DNA of 64,000 nt from Pisolithus tinctorius (Eukaryota > Basidiomycota > Agaricomycetes > Boletales > Pisolithaceae): positions 1,426,001-1,490,000 of the forward strand of contig JANFAH010000007.1 of assembly GCA_024663395.1 (NCBI GenBank), in the 5' to 3' direction. A program made the translations under genes and the position numbers. Under the pieces are notes generated by a model. That model was given only the letters and a program-made list of their open reading frames with translations. It was not told where the DNA came from and ran no database searches. Positions 34,173 through 45,440 of this stretch are shown here, one piece after another. Position 1 is the first letter of the stretch, and each line of letters begins with the position of its first letter.

Positions 34173-36038
34173 TGTCACACACCAAAGGTGTTGTGGACAT
34201 GGTTACAGCTGACTCTGCCTAACTCGTTGACGAGTTGCGCACAATGCCCGTGCATGCAGATGAAGACTAAAGGCCTCATGCGTAGAAAGACTGTTGGACG
34301 TGAACAGTCATCCTTCGCACAAGAACGAGTCATCAGTGCTAAAGAGAAAAGAGGAAGCGAGTTAAGCGCGCATTAAAGGTTTTTAGCGCCCGTGTACGGC
34401 ATTCCGGTTTTCGTCGTATCTCCACCATTTCCAAAGATATCGACTCCGTTCCCATACTCGCTTAAAGTGCTCAGCCCCACGATTCTTCCTTCCAAGTTTG
34501 GAGAGGATCCTCGCACCCTACGCGTTTCTACAGCACTCCATCCATCAGACGCTCATTTCGCGAAGTCCATCAATCATGGCCACCTCTTCGTCAGTCATCT
34601 CGCTTGTCTCATTTGCCAGAGACAATGGCTATGTATATCTGCCAGGCATTCCCACCAGCTTCCGTCCTGAAGCCCCCTGGTTCATCCCGTCATTGTCAGC
34701 CCCGTCCCGTCCCATGCAGCTTGGTCAGCGTGTTCTCCTTGTCAGTATGACTTCCAGAAGGACGTTCTTTGGTCGCCTCAGGTCTGTCACTCGGTTAGAA
34801 AGGTCTTATGTGGTTGTTTCAGTCTCCCCTCTTGATGAAGCATATGGATCGTTCCTCCCTGCTCCCTGCACCGTCTTTATTCCAATCTCGTCCATCATTC
34901 TTCCCGCATTGCGACAGCTGCAGTATAATCTACTGTCCTCCAGCCTCCCTGATCGCATTCATGATGAGTATGACATGCATCTTGCCTTCTTACTGCAAGA
35001 TCCAGCAGAAGACGTTCCCCCTTCTCCTCCTCCTCCATCAGAGCCCTGTTCATGAAGTTTTTGTTAACTTCGCTGAGAGGATGGAAGGGTGGGAGACGCG
35101 ATCGTGTATGCTCTCATTGCCCCACAGACCCCCAATGCCCTAGCCCCCTTTGACACCTGACTCATGCCCTTCAATTCTGGAATTAATACTTCCCTATCTG
35201 GAAACACCGTCCATCTGTCATGCCATCTTTGGATCTAGAGATGTCTCCGCCGAGATCTGACTTGCATCGCCACCCCCTAATGTGATATCAGTGTGCTTAC
35301 TCAGTTTCTGACTCTATTTGACTCATTCTGTGATATTTTGACTATCCTTGACTCGTTCATTGCCAATACTTACCAATCCTCCTTGCTTGCTTACTTTTCA
35401 TTTCTCACTTACTCATCATGATTACTCAGTCCTTACTCATTACTTACCAAGTGTTTGTGCCTTGTTTGTCACAAGCTGTGCTCCCCCCATAGTATATAAA
35501 CCCCCATGTACTTAGCTACCCAAAAAAAAAACAATCAATCGAGAATCAATTAAGAAGCAGTCCAGCAATCAGTTCAGTGCCTATCTCATCGTCGACAGTT
35601 GAGGCTCCACGAAGGGGTCTATCTGTCATCATTCATATCCTTGGTAGTTGAGGCTCATTCGGAAGAGTCTATCTACCACCATTATCTGAAGCTCCATCCC
35701 CACTTAGTCAGCAAGTCTTGCTTAGTCATCCTCCCACTCCTGCATAACTCGTCATCGACTTGTGCAAGGAGCACATTTACTTGAAGTCCATTACTTGAAG
35801 TGCCTTTTGGCTGAACACCTTCGCTCTGTTCAGCGTCCCCTTCTCAATCGGCATTCATTCATCCTCTCCTGCGTAACTCGTCATCGACTTGCGCCAGGAG
35901 CACCTCTACTTGAAGTCCCCCCCCACATTCAGGTTTCTGCCCTCCAGGTTCCGCGGAGGCACACCACCACTCGCTCTACTTTTGTCTTTTGTGTTGGTTT
36001 TGGTTGGTTCCCACTGCCTTTCCACACTTTGACTCACA
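34173..36038 (+). repeat. 3' LTR (1866 bp)
   Basis: Same sequence as the 5' LTR with 129 extra bp after ACTTGAAGTCC, which include a second copy of the AACTCGTCATCGACTTG block. The stretch just before it is TTTCTTCTTGCCGGTGGA, not an obvious polypurine tract. It contains the 159-codon frame at 34576-35055 and a TATATAAA box at about 35,493. Confidence 0.92.
34576..35055 (+). CDS. ORF inside the 3' LTR, unknown function
   Basis: Identical to the frame at 25121-25600. Lying in U3 of the 3' LTR, downstream of pol, it is placed where complex retroelements sometimes carry an accessory gene. No domain is recognised. Confidence 0.45.
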   Translation: MATSSSVISLVSFARDNGYVYLPGIPTSFRPEAPWFIPSLSAPSRPMQLGQRVLLVSMTSRRTFFGRLRSVTRLERSYVVVSVSPLDEAYGSFLPAPCTVFIPISSIILPALRQLQYNLLSSSLPDRIHDEYDMHLAFLLQDPAEDVPPSPPPPSEPCS

Positions 36039-39000
36039 CCGGCAGCACCCCCGCACGCAATCCTGGCAGAGCCTTGGCTTTGGTATGCTTCATCTCCACA
36101 AGCACATACAGTGGTGGATGATCCAGCCTAATCATATTGTTCAGCATGCTATTGGCTGTCTCCCTCGCGTCAAGCACGATGTCAACCACGCGGCCTCGCG
36201 CCCCATTCGCCATGTCGATATCGGTTGCAACATTGAACGTCACCATCACTTCCATGCCTATGGCAAGAACCACCTCCTCCGACAGGCCACCTCTCTCAAG
36301 TCGGTTGCGCCCCTGCCCGCTTCTTGGATTTGCTGCCACTGCAAACCTCTCTGGCAAGGTGAGCGCGCGACCTGCTATGGTGTCCTGCACTGGACAGCAG
36401 ACGAGTGATAAACCTTCTAGCCTCGCACGTTCCCTTGCCGTCATCGAATTCCACTCCATCCGCATGGCATGCCGCAGTGTCACCAATACTGCATCTTTCC
36501 AAGGTGATGTACCAAAGTCGGTCGGAGGACATGTAGGACTTTCCAACACAAGGCCGCGAAGCATGCTTATCTCACGATCGGTGCAGCTGCCTTTGCGAAC
36601 GTGACGCAGGAGATTGACCCAACCAGCATTGGTGACTCTAACTTGAGTCTTTAGGCGCACGACAACGTCGAACTGTTCGTAAATACGCCGTCCCACGAGT
36701 TCCTTGTGTGTATCTTTTTCCAGGTGACATGGCCAAAATAACGGTGCGGACGCTTTTGTTGCCACCGGTGGGAATTGATGGAAGTCTCCTACCAGGATTA
36801 TGTTCAGGCCACCGAATGGTTGGTCTGTTGACGTGGCATCTGCGCCAGTTCGTGCGCAACATATGATATTGGACACTTTCGCCAACAAAGGTCGTGAGAC
36901 CATCGACATCTCGTCGATGATAAGATAGCTTTTGTCACGCCAGTATTCCTCAAGTTTTTTCATCGTTTGCATGGATTGCTTAGCGCCATTCAGTGGTATC
37001 ATGCCTGTCAACACGACGTTAGACTCTGCATTAACGGCTGAGAGCCTCCGTACATATGTTGTGCAAGGTCTTCCCATCGATCACTGAAGCTGCAATGCCT
37101 GTATATGCCGCCTTCACCAGTGTGCCTCCCATACCTCGCCGGGCAAAATTCTCCGTGATCGTTTGAATTGTCCTCGATTTGCCGACACCCCCTTCCCCCG
37201 GTATGATCATTCGTAATTGATCCGGATAGCTTCCAGCAACAATCTGCTGTAAGTGCCAATTGATAATATCATACGCCCGCCGTTGATCGTCTAACAGGTC
37301 ACAAACGTCGCTTGGCTCGAGTGGGTTCTCCACGGCTGCGACTTCCACAAGCATGTAGGCACCACCTACTTCCGCGCGTGTTACGCTTTCGTTATCCACC
37401 ACACTGCCCTGGTCCATATTGTCGTTAGCCACCTCTGTCACCAGCTTCTGCGAACCAGGTACTGTGTCCAACATGGCTCGCATGGCGACTGACCACTGTT
37501 CTAGTTGAGGTACGTCGTCTCCAATTGCAACTCGATAGGAATATTTCACCGATGGCTGCGTTGTGGCTGTAGCTGTGAACACCCCATACTGCAGCGCTAT
37601 GGCAATGGCCTGCTTTGCATGTCCCTGCTCATGAGCTGAAAGTTGATCACATTTGAAACTCGCAAGATCTGCCTCCGAGAGACTCGCAGTCCAGTCATCG
37701 GTCTCCAATCTGTCCTCAATACAATCATTGACAATATCAGCCAATTGACGATCGCATACCGGCCGCTGGTGTTCCTCTGCCTGGCCAGGATTTGGGGCTG
37801 TTTCACAGGCAGTTTTGGAGTCGTAATAGTACTGCAGACCGGCCAACACGCGCGTCGTCCATGGTGTATTGCAGGCGTCCCAACGTTTGAATGTGGCACT
37901 CCATCCCTTGTCCCTGCTCTTCAGGTCACCAGCCTCTCGCCATGGCTTTAACAAGGCCATCATACACGCGCAGTAGAAATCGAAGGTGCTGCTGTCATCG
38001 TGACGGGGCAACCATGGCCCGACTATTTGGGGGAGGGTATTATGTCCTTTGGCCCGTGAGACACGCCGGTGTGTTTGAGCCTTCGGGTGATCCTCATGAT
38101 AAGGTGAGCACATGTGTGGTGGCCACCCTCTTGTGTGAGATGTTCGCTGATTACCGTCCTTGTCAGTTGGAGTGTATTGTTCCTCCCATGTATCGCACAC
38201 AAATGCCAAAAGCGATAGATCCTCCAATTCAGCGCCGCGCTGGAGATAATCTTGCATTTGTGTGCACGTGTACAGCTCCCCTCGCCGGCTGCATAGTAAC
38301 GTGATGACATCATTGTTCTCGTCCCCCTCTGATCGTTCGTCTCTGTCACGTTTCGAGTGGTATGAGTACCTGCTCTCCCTTGTAAGTGGGACACCCTTGC
38401 TACGTCCTGCATGTGTGACATGTTTGCTCACCTCTCTGTGGACTCTACGGAGAACTCAGGATATAATCCTTTTATTGTGCTGAATAACAGCCCTGTGTAC
38501 AAAGCCGCATAGTTGTGCGATGTGAAAGTGTCACCATAACCCATGAGGTACGATACAACCTGTGGTCCTGACAATTCGGCCTCGCGATTGATGACATTGA
38601 CACAGCAATATATCAGCAGCCGGTTGCGTTCTCGCATGTCATCATACTTCGGGTTATTGATATGATACGGCAGTGCTGACGCCATTAATGCGGAAAGGTT
38701 GTGGCTTCTCTTCTGTTTTTTGGTGGCATATGCTGTGATATAGAAAGCTACGTCTTTAGTGTCCGCACCGTTGGTGTTGATCTTTAGGTCGTTGTTGCAC
38801 CTCATCGTCGTTAAAAGCGCTGGGCAGTATGCGTTTATATACCCATGCGTCTGCCGTGGTCCCCAGTTACCGCGGTCGTCCACATAGTCGTCGTCGCTCA
38901 GGGGCCACGGTGCTCTTCTCTTGCAAAGCAGACCGTCGTGTGTGACGCGAAGACACGTCGCCCTGCTGCATGTATGAAGTTGCTGGGATCTAACCAATTG

Positions 39001-41807
39001 TCGCTCAATCTCATGCATTTGCTGTCGCCATCCAGCAGTGCGTGGATCATGCAGTCGTGAATATGCAAGCTGTGAATCTCTGGGGATGGTTTTCAGGTCG
39101 TGTTCCATGAGGTCGTCGAGATGCGCTCGGATGTTCGCTCGAATATATTTACGGACGGTTTCCCAGAAACTCTCTTGTTGCAGCAACGCCTGCATCTCGT
39201 TGGCATTTGGTGTGTTGGCCAGCCACAAGAGCATATGGACATGAAGTGTGCCCCTGCCCTGTGCCTCCACAACTCCAAAGTAACCTGCCACCCGACCGAG
39301 GATGCCCACCTGACTCTTGATCTTATTGCCCGTGCGGCGGATACCGAAGAGGGTCTCCAAAACGGTGTGGATGATGAAATGAAAGTACCGTGCAGCTGCA
39401 TAAGGATTCACGGCGATATTTTCTGCGCATTGATTGCTATTGGGGCCCAGGTGCGCATTGAATTCGTTCAGATCTATGTTTTCACCTGCAAATATCTGGG
39501 CAATAGGGTCATGTATGTCGACTGGATTTATAGTCAACCAAAGTGAGGGCTCCCCGAGCATTAGACAGGTGCCCCAGATCATACTTTGATAACTGGCCCG
39601 GGCGCTATCTGAGCCAAGCACTCGTCCATTCGCCGCCGTGACATGACGGTGCAGGGCCCACACTCGTGCGTTACTGATTGGCTCATGCCGTCCCTCTTCC
39701 GCTGCAGTGAGCTTGAGATCTGCTACAGTGATGGATGACAAGGCAAGTGTATCGCGCTCAAAGTCTTGCTGCCTCATCTGAAGACACGCTGAGCGCATGG
39801 TCTCTCGCTTTTGCATGAGAGCGAAGACCACGAATGGGAAGGAATGGTGCGTAGTGAATCGACGATCATGATACTGCATTGCCCATTTACAATGTTCACG
39901 CAGACTAATATTCTGTGGTCGTTCGGCTTCGATAGCACCCCTGCCATAAGGAAACAGCACCGGGAATGCTGCACCAAGAGGATTGCGCGTCGCAGGGGTT
40001 TGTGTTGATGGTGGGAAGTCATTAATTGGCGTATTGCCGTGGCGCACGACATATCCACCTTCCAGGGTGTGGTTGTTGAAATTGGCCAGAGCCTGGGCCA
40101 TCAACTCTGAAGTGGACACCTTGGTCAGTTCGAGATCCATGACTCCAAGGACGTGTAACGGGGTAACATCTCCATTGTCTGTATCCTGGGATTTAGCTCG
40201 CTGTTTGCATTGCATGCTTGCCGGGCATACCTTCGCTGACATCTGCTGCGTCGGTGTCACCACCCTCACTACATTGTTTGCTGTCGTCCTCCACTGCTGG
40301 TACGTCATTCACTGGTTCCATTTCTGCTGTAACTCCTATCTCATGCCCGGTTGCAATGAGGATGTGTAACTGCGGCGACTTACCATCATCTTCCGTGTAC
40401 TCGTTCATGGCATACCCCTCTCTTTCCCTCACTGCCGCCTCCTCGCTATCTTGATAACGGATCATCGCCTCGACTTCTGCAGGTATGCCATCCTCTGGTA
40501 GCATCATGAGACGATCATCGGATACCGTGACGTCGCTATAGTTCTCATTGTTGGCTTGCAGCCATTTCAACGCTTCGAATACTATATCCCGTCGAACCCG
40601 GAACGTGCAGGAGAGCCAGTCTGTGGGCAGTTGCCTCGTACCCACCAAAGTGATGGCCAAGATACTGCTTAACGTCTCGATGGTCTGCGGCATCAATCTC
40701 CCTTCGAGCATATCCACAACAGCGTTGACATTAATTTCGTACAATGTGACATTCCCGGCCATGGCGCGTTGGAGATGGCGTGGGTTTTGCGAGCGATGGG
40801 CCTCTCTTGGATATAACTTGAATACATAGCACCATGGATAGTGACGTGCGACTAATAAGGTCTCCACAAAGTTCAACTTACGCAGCGCCAATGGTACCTC
40901 GCCAATCCACAGATTGTTGTTCAGTGCGTATTTGGGCATCCGATCTGCTCGCATAGCTCAGTGACATTCATGACACACCCAGCCTTTCCCGTCTGCCACT
41001 ATACGCGAGCCATCAACGAGAAGTCCATCCCACAGCTTGCATGCCGGATGTGGATCCACCGGGACCAGGTGACGTCAAAGGTTGGGTACGTCTTTGATAA
41101 CCACCATGTCACCTGGGGATGCTGTCAGTGGTGAGTTTTTTCATCACGTCCCTTGCCTTACCTTCTTCATGCGGTAGCTGCCGCATGCAGATCACACACA
41201 CACTAGAGGCGAGCGCGTCGTTATTGGTGGCATCGATGAACGCTGCTATGCAATGTTGGTGTTGTTCGGCTGTAGGCAACCGCATATACTTCGATGTCGT
41301 ATCGTGTTCTGACTCCTGCACTTCGCCTTCACTTGCCCTGTCTGCGTCCTCATCCATTTTGCGGCGCTGTTTGCCATGCCATCGCTCCTGTCTCAACTCT
41401 TTTGCTTTACGCTTGCGGTCGGCAGCGGCGCCTTCCTTCGCGCTAGCAGCGGCTTGAATCAGATCGTGCATATTGGGCGGCAAGTCATGAATAGCGGGAC
41501 GCAATTGCGCCCAGGTTCGCAAACGGTTGGGGAGTGTGCCTGGAGGTAGGCAATCATACAATTCCTGTCGCGTTAACTGGCCCCAGATGTCAGACATGTT
41601 TCTGGCGACTTCGCTCACCAGTTTCACGGTAGGTATTGACCTTTGATGCTCTCCTGATTGTGCCACCTCCGTCACGTGCACCCCTATTCTGTGACCTTTA
41701 AATGCCCTGCGCATTCTTAAGGGGTTTGTATCCCCTCCTTGCACTGACCCTCTATCAGCTCTCATGTCTGCTTCCAATCCCGATCTCTCTTCCACGATCG
41801 ATGACAT
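36039..41807 (-). pseudogene. Helitron Rep/PIF1 helicase gene, degenerate
   Basis: Read from 41,807 downward. The N-terminal region has a CVICMRQLPHEEG cysteine pair, then DUF6570-like sequence (41,100-40,193: RMPKYALNNNLWIGEVPLAL). The Helitron_like_N/Rep domain (40,308-38,428) has LGEPSLWLTINPVDIHDPIA, the HUH motif TLHVHMLLW and the tyrosine motif FYITAYATKKQ. The PIF1 helicase has Walker A GEGGVGKSRTI (about 37,200) and Walker B YLIIDEMSMVS (about 36,925). It is damaged: an in-frame TGA after GWVCHECH near 40,967, a frame change between Walker A and B near 37,060, and further frame changes near 40,200 and 38,430 that might be short introns. The last part is displaced to 24,322-24,717 by the retrotransposon. 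Confidence 0.87.
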
Positions 41808-43851
41808 TAATACATCCTCTAGATCTCCAGCTGATGTGTCGTCGTTGTTTGCTAGCAGTGACTCTCCTCCCTCGGCAGCGTCTGTGGTGGATAATCTGAA
41901 AGAGAGTACATTGGCAACTTACGCGGCGACCCCGAATCTAGCTGCCTGCGCGGAATTTTTTTTCTGGGGGGACATCTGGCGACATCGCCATTCTGAAAGG
42001 CGACTCAGAGGATGTGACGGAATTGGTACTCAGTGGGGTCTTCGAGATCGACCATCAAGGGTTCTTTATGGCACCCGAGGGTGGTTTCAACCCCAAAAAT
42101 ACATTCAACCGCGAATTTTCTGACACGAAGCTGACATGTAACCTTCTGGCTGTGCAGCATGACACTGTATATGGCTTCACACAGCAAGATTTCCCCCTGA
42201 TCATCTCGAATATCAGGGCGTTGGAGAAACTCATGCCCTTGAAAAAGGGGGAGACCTTGCTTTCGTGCGTGCGTGAGAGCCGTGGGATGCCGTGCATTCG
42301 CCTCAGCCATGCGTTGTTCACTGTACGTCTTCCTGCAAACCTACAGCCGTCGCTTGGATGTGTTTCATGACCCCATCTTAATCATAGAAAAAGGACAACA
42401 AGGATGACCCCGACAGCATTGCCCACAATGGTGAGCTTGTCCCAATCTTTCTTGGTTTCGGATCTCAAGCACATGTGTCAGAGGAGGCTACCACTGCGTG
42501 GCCTGTGCCAGACAACATCAAGGACGCTCTCCATCATGCTGCCAGCACTCACAATGTTTCGCCCCTCCCTGCATTCGACGTCGACGGCACGCGCATCCAG
42601 CCTGTCGACTACCTCCGCCTGTTAAGTGGTGCTGTCGTTGAGGTGCATTTCGCGTTGTTACACTTCTTTATCAAAGGTGATAGGAAGTCGATCTTTACAT
42701 CCTCTCTGCGTGAGATGCGCGTGCTGCGTACCCCGCAGCGTGGTCCTGTCAACCCCCTCAAACGCGTGCATCATCGCGTGCTGAGCACCAATCCTGCTAA
42801 CAAAAAGTCCCGCATGGTGAGGCTCCTACGCTTGCACGCTGCATCGTACTGATCTGACAGTCCTGCCACTCCCAGGAGTAATCCGCAGGGCTCAGCTCCA
42901 TGTCCCATGGAATGACTTCCCTGCGGTGCCATTAACTAAAGTAGTTTGTGCATGTAAATATATGTCGTGCGTGATAACAGTGCTTGTCGCTAGACATCGC
43001 GTGTTCACGAGGGGTGGCTGTACATGGATTTGTAAGAACCGTGTGCTGCTGCCATGTGAACTCTTGCATGGTCGATTTCCGTGCCTGCTACCAACCCGGA
43101 CTTTATACAGATCCTGAGGCTGGGGGGAGACATTGTGCTAATCCCTGGCAGGTAAATGAGGGGGGTCATACACCGGGGGTGCGCGTTTTCTCTCTCTCAA
43201 GAGTGGTATTGCTTCACATTTCTCCTGGCCCTCGTGTGGAGTACAATACTGGATGCGTCTCATTGCTGTGGTTGCTGCTGTCCTTGCCTTGGGGGATCAT
43301 GTCTGGGATGGGCACATGTGATTGCATCAAAGGGGGGCCCCTACTCGGATGTGTGCGTGATCTCCTATTTCGCATTGCTCTTCTACTGACGATCTCTTCC
43401 CTACATTCGCAGTGTGTCAGAAAATCATCCGCGTACAAGTATGTTGCACCATCTCTCCACACTCATGCCAGGCCATCGTTACTCAGATTGCGAACAGGTC
43501 GTCATGAGCTCGCTCCCTGGAGAGGATGTGTTTAGCACTCGTTACGACATTTGGGGCTTCATGTTCGGCCCCACATCTGGCCCCCGCTGTTTGAGTGTTC
43601 ACGTGTCCGGGCATGATAACATCTGGATCTCGGGTACTCAGTACCTGTTCGCTGCAGATGTAGAGGTGTCTACCACTCGGGTGGAGGTCGGCGAGAGGCT
43701 TTACATCGTCTTTTTTGATCTAGCCCGCCATCAGACTCAGCACCAAAACACTACCTATGTCTTCATCAGAGTGTGCGCCGCTCATCTGACGCCAGTGAAC
43801 ATTCGCGCGGAGGATGACCTGCAGGATATCCTGCGTGTCCTATTGGTGTAG
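41764..43851 (+). CDS. Helentron cargo gene 1, unknown protein
   Basis: I do not recognise this gene. It starts at ATG 41764 (MSASNPDLSSTIDDINTSS) and reads as several exons with good splice signals: an intron from about 42,322 to 42,387, another from about 42,816 to 42,876, and more before the last exon, which ends at 43851. Well-ordered segments include VTELVLSGVFEIDHQGFFMA and STRYDIWGFMFGPTSGPRC, the latter with a beta-rich pattern to the end. One frame change falls in the T8/G6 homopolymers at about 41,957-41,972, which may be real damage or an assembly slip. Its 5' end abuts or overlaps the minus-strand Rep gene, so the two are divergent. Lying within the transposon ends, it is cargo or an accessory protein. 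Confidence 0.6.
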
Positions 43852-44151
43852 GTGTTTCTAGGCTAAGCAGTTGGTGTCCTCCCTGATGTGTTTCTTCAGG
43901 CTCGCTAGTCGCTTCCCAGCCATCGGTGGTTCAATGGTTTCGGGAGAGTTGTCATCTCCGTGACTTACTATACAGTAATCTCATGCTTGTTAATAGAAAT
44001 ATGATCCTACTCAGCTGTGTCTATCTTCAGCTCGATTGTCCTCTACAGCCCCTCAAGACCGTCATGTGCCGTGTAAGGGGGTCCCCCTTTTACCCCTAAC
44101 GGGCTGGAGTATATATTAGGTGCTGGAATCTAAGCTTCTCTCCCGTCCACC

Positions 44152-45093
44152 ATGTATGGTCTCCCACTCGAGGTCATCCGGCATATCCTTGGATATTGTA
44201 ACATTCAGGACATCGGCATGTTGGCTCAGGCCACAGGTATGCTGAATGGGTTAGCTCGAAATTACCTTCACCACCGGCTGCATGTGTTGTCCATACCATT
44301 TTTCCGCGACGTGGCGACGCTCAAGAGCATCTTACATTCATGTGATGCGGTCGTCTCTGGTTCCTGTGCTCTGCACGTGCTCTTGCCTGCAAACGAGACT
44401 TCCTGGCTGCCTTCGGACCTCGATTTATATGTGTCCTACCGTCACTTGGCATGCCTGTCTGTGTTACTGGAACACAAAGGTGGGTGCATCTGATTCTACA
44501 TAACATCTATGCTGCGCTCACCGCAATGCTCAGGCTATGCCATTGTGTGCCAACGAACTGTAGATGCGGGCCCATATGGCTCCTCTTCGATTCATGCGGT
44601 CGTATCCTTCGCGAACGGCTGCCATTCAATCGATGTCATCGTGTCCTCCACTGTGGCTGCGGTGTCACCCATTTTCGAGTTTCACAGCACAGCCATGATG
44701 AATTTCATCTCTGCAGATCACATCTACTGTGCATATCCATCACTGACCCTCCAAGAGATGTCATTGGTCAATGCTAGCCCAATATACTTCAAACCTTTTG
44801 GCTTCAAAACTATGTGCGCCCTTGAGAAGTATGGCGCGCATGGCTTTGTTTTGGTACCATGCCTGGACGTCCACGGTGTATCAGGGTTGTGTAGATCGTT
44901 GCCTCGCTCCTTGACTGACCGCCATGGCCTGTGGGTTAGCATGAACTTATTGAGTTGTGTGTCAATGACCCCTGCTGTGATCTTCAACTGCTTGGGCTTC
45001 ATTGACATGATCTGGCTTTTGGGGGGGTATCTATGTGGAAGCGTGTATCCCTTTGTCCGTGGACATTGTTTCCTGGTCGAAGACGAATCGTGA
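44152..45093 (+). CDS. F-box / nucleotidyltransferase-like cargo gene
   Basis: Two exons (44152-44479, 44534-45093) give 295 residues. The N-terminus resembles an F-box (MYGLPLEVIRHILGYCNIQD). Next comes VVSGSCALHVLLP...WLPSDLDLYV, i.e. a G-S motif followed by D-x-D, the pattern of the polymerase-beta-type nucleotidyltransferase superfamily. The downstream SIDVIVSS could supply the third acidic residue. Similar F-box/NTase-like proteins form a large uncharacterised family in Agaricomycetes (family knowledge, not searched). A TATA-like TATATATTAG sits about 45 bp upstream of the ATG. The frame is intact although Rep is degenerate. The activity, whether nucleotide transfer to RNA, protein or a small molecule, is unknown. 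Confidence 0.62.
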
Positions 45094-45360
45094 GTCGCTG
45101 CTATCTCCCCGCCGTTGTCGTATTTCTAATTGAAACTAGGGTGGAGCTGCTCGGTCCACAGTTCCTTGGAAGTGAGGAGGCTGCTTGAGCGCGAGGATTT
45201 CTTCTCTGCTGATGCGCCAAATGTTGTGTACTTTCGTATATGCATGGGGTACATTGAGTGATTGTACTTTAAATTCTCTACGTGTGTTTGTAGGTTTGAT
45301 TGTCTTGACAAATGTGTCTCTTTCGTGTAGCGCGTGACGCAGAGGCTACGCTCCGGCGCG

Positions 45361-45400
45361 GTAAACAAGGTGCCTGCCGGCGGCGCCGGCCATGTTCTAG
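45361..45400 (+). repeat. Right terminus: inverted repeat, hairpin, CTAG
   Basis: GTAAACAAGGTG (45,361-45,372) is the inverted copy of the left end. It is followed by GCCGGC-GGC-GCCGGC (45,376-45,390), a strong hairpin, then CATGTTCTAG, with host T next. This is the terminal layout of Helitron-superfamily 3' ends. Confidence 0.8.
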
Positions 45401-45440
45401 TTGTCACGTGGACGCGCACAAGCTTATACGATTAGATTTT
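45401..45440 (+). repeat. Flanking repeat R2 (unit B), right half
   Basis: TTGTCACGTGGACGCGCACA followed by AGCTTATACGATTAGATT continues the unit B sequence broken at 24,173 and matches 19,229-19,266. Confidence 0.8.

Larger units (their letters stand above)
24718..36038 (+). mobile_element. Ty3/gypsy LTR retrotransposon, apparently near-intact
   Basis: 11,321 bp with TGT...ACA termini. LTRs are at 24,718-26,454 and 34,173-36,038, and a CCGG target duplication flanks it (24,714-24,717 and 36,039-36,042; ACCGG if the last A is shared). Inside are a primer-binding site, gag with one CCHC knuckle, an aspartic protease, RT, RNase H and an integrase in the order PR-RT-RH-IN, which defines Ty3/gypsy. 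No chromodomain is visible; the pol C-terminus is an acidic tail. The LTRs look identical apart from one 129-bp indel, so insertion is recent. It lies in the helicase gene of the rolling-circle transposon. Confidence 0.93.
24174..45400. mobile_element. Helentron/Helitron2-like rolling-circle transposon, nested
   Basis: The 21,227-bp block interrupts unit B between AACG and TTGTCACG; unit A shows the empty site AACGTTGTCACG, a T-T target. The left end begins TCACCTTGTTTAC. An inverted copy, GTAAACAAGGTG, lies at 45,361-45,372, followed by a 6-bp GC hairpin (45,376-45,390) and the terminus CTAG. This asymmetric subterminal repeat plus 3' hairpin layout is that of Helentrons/Helitron2. Inside are a degenerate Rep-PIF1 helicase gene (-) and two plus-strand cargo genes. 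Without the retrotransposon and one CCGG copy the element is about 9.9 kb. The Rep gene runs opposite to the orientation implied by the ends. Confidence 0.78.

Noticed and set aside
24721..36038. CRISPR-like array from the regularly recurring palindromic motif
   Set aside because: Copies are irregularly spaced, diverged and partly coding, in a eukaryotic retroelement; not a CRISPR.
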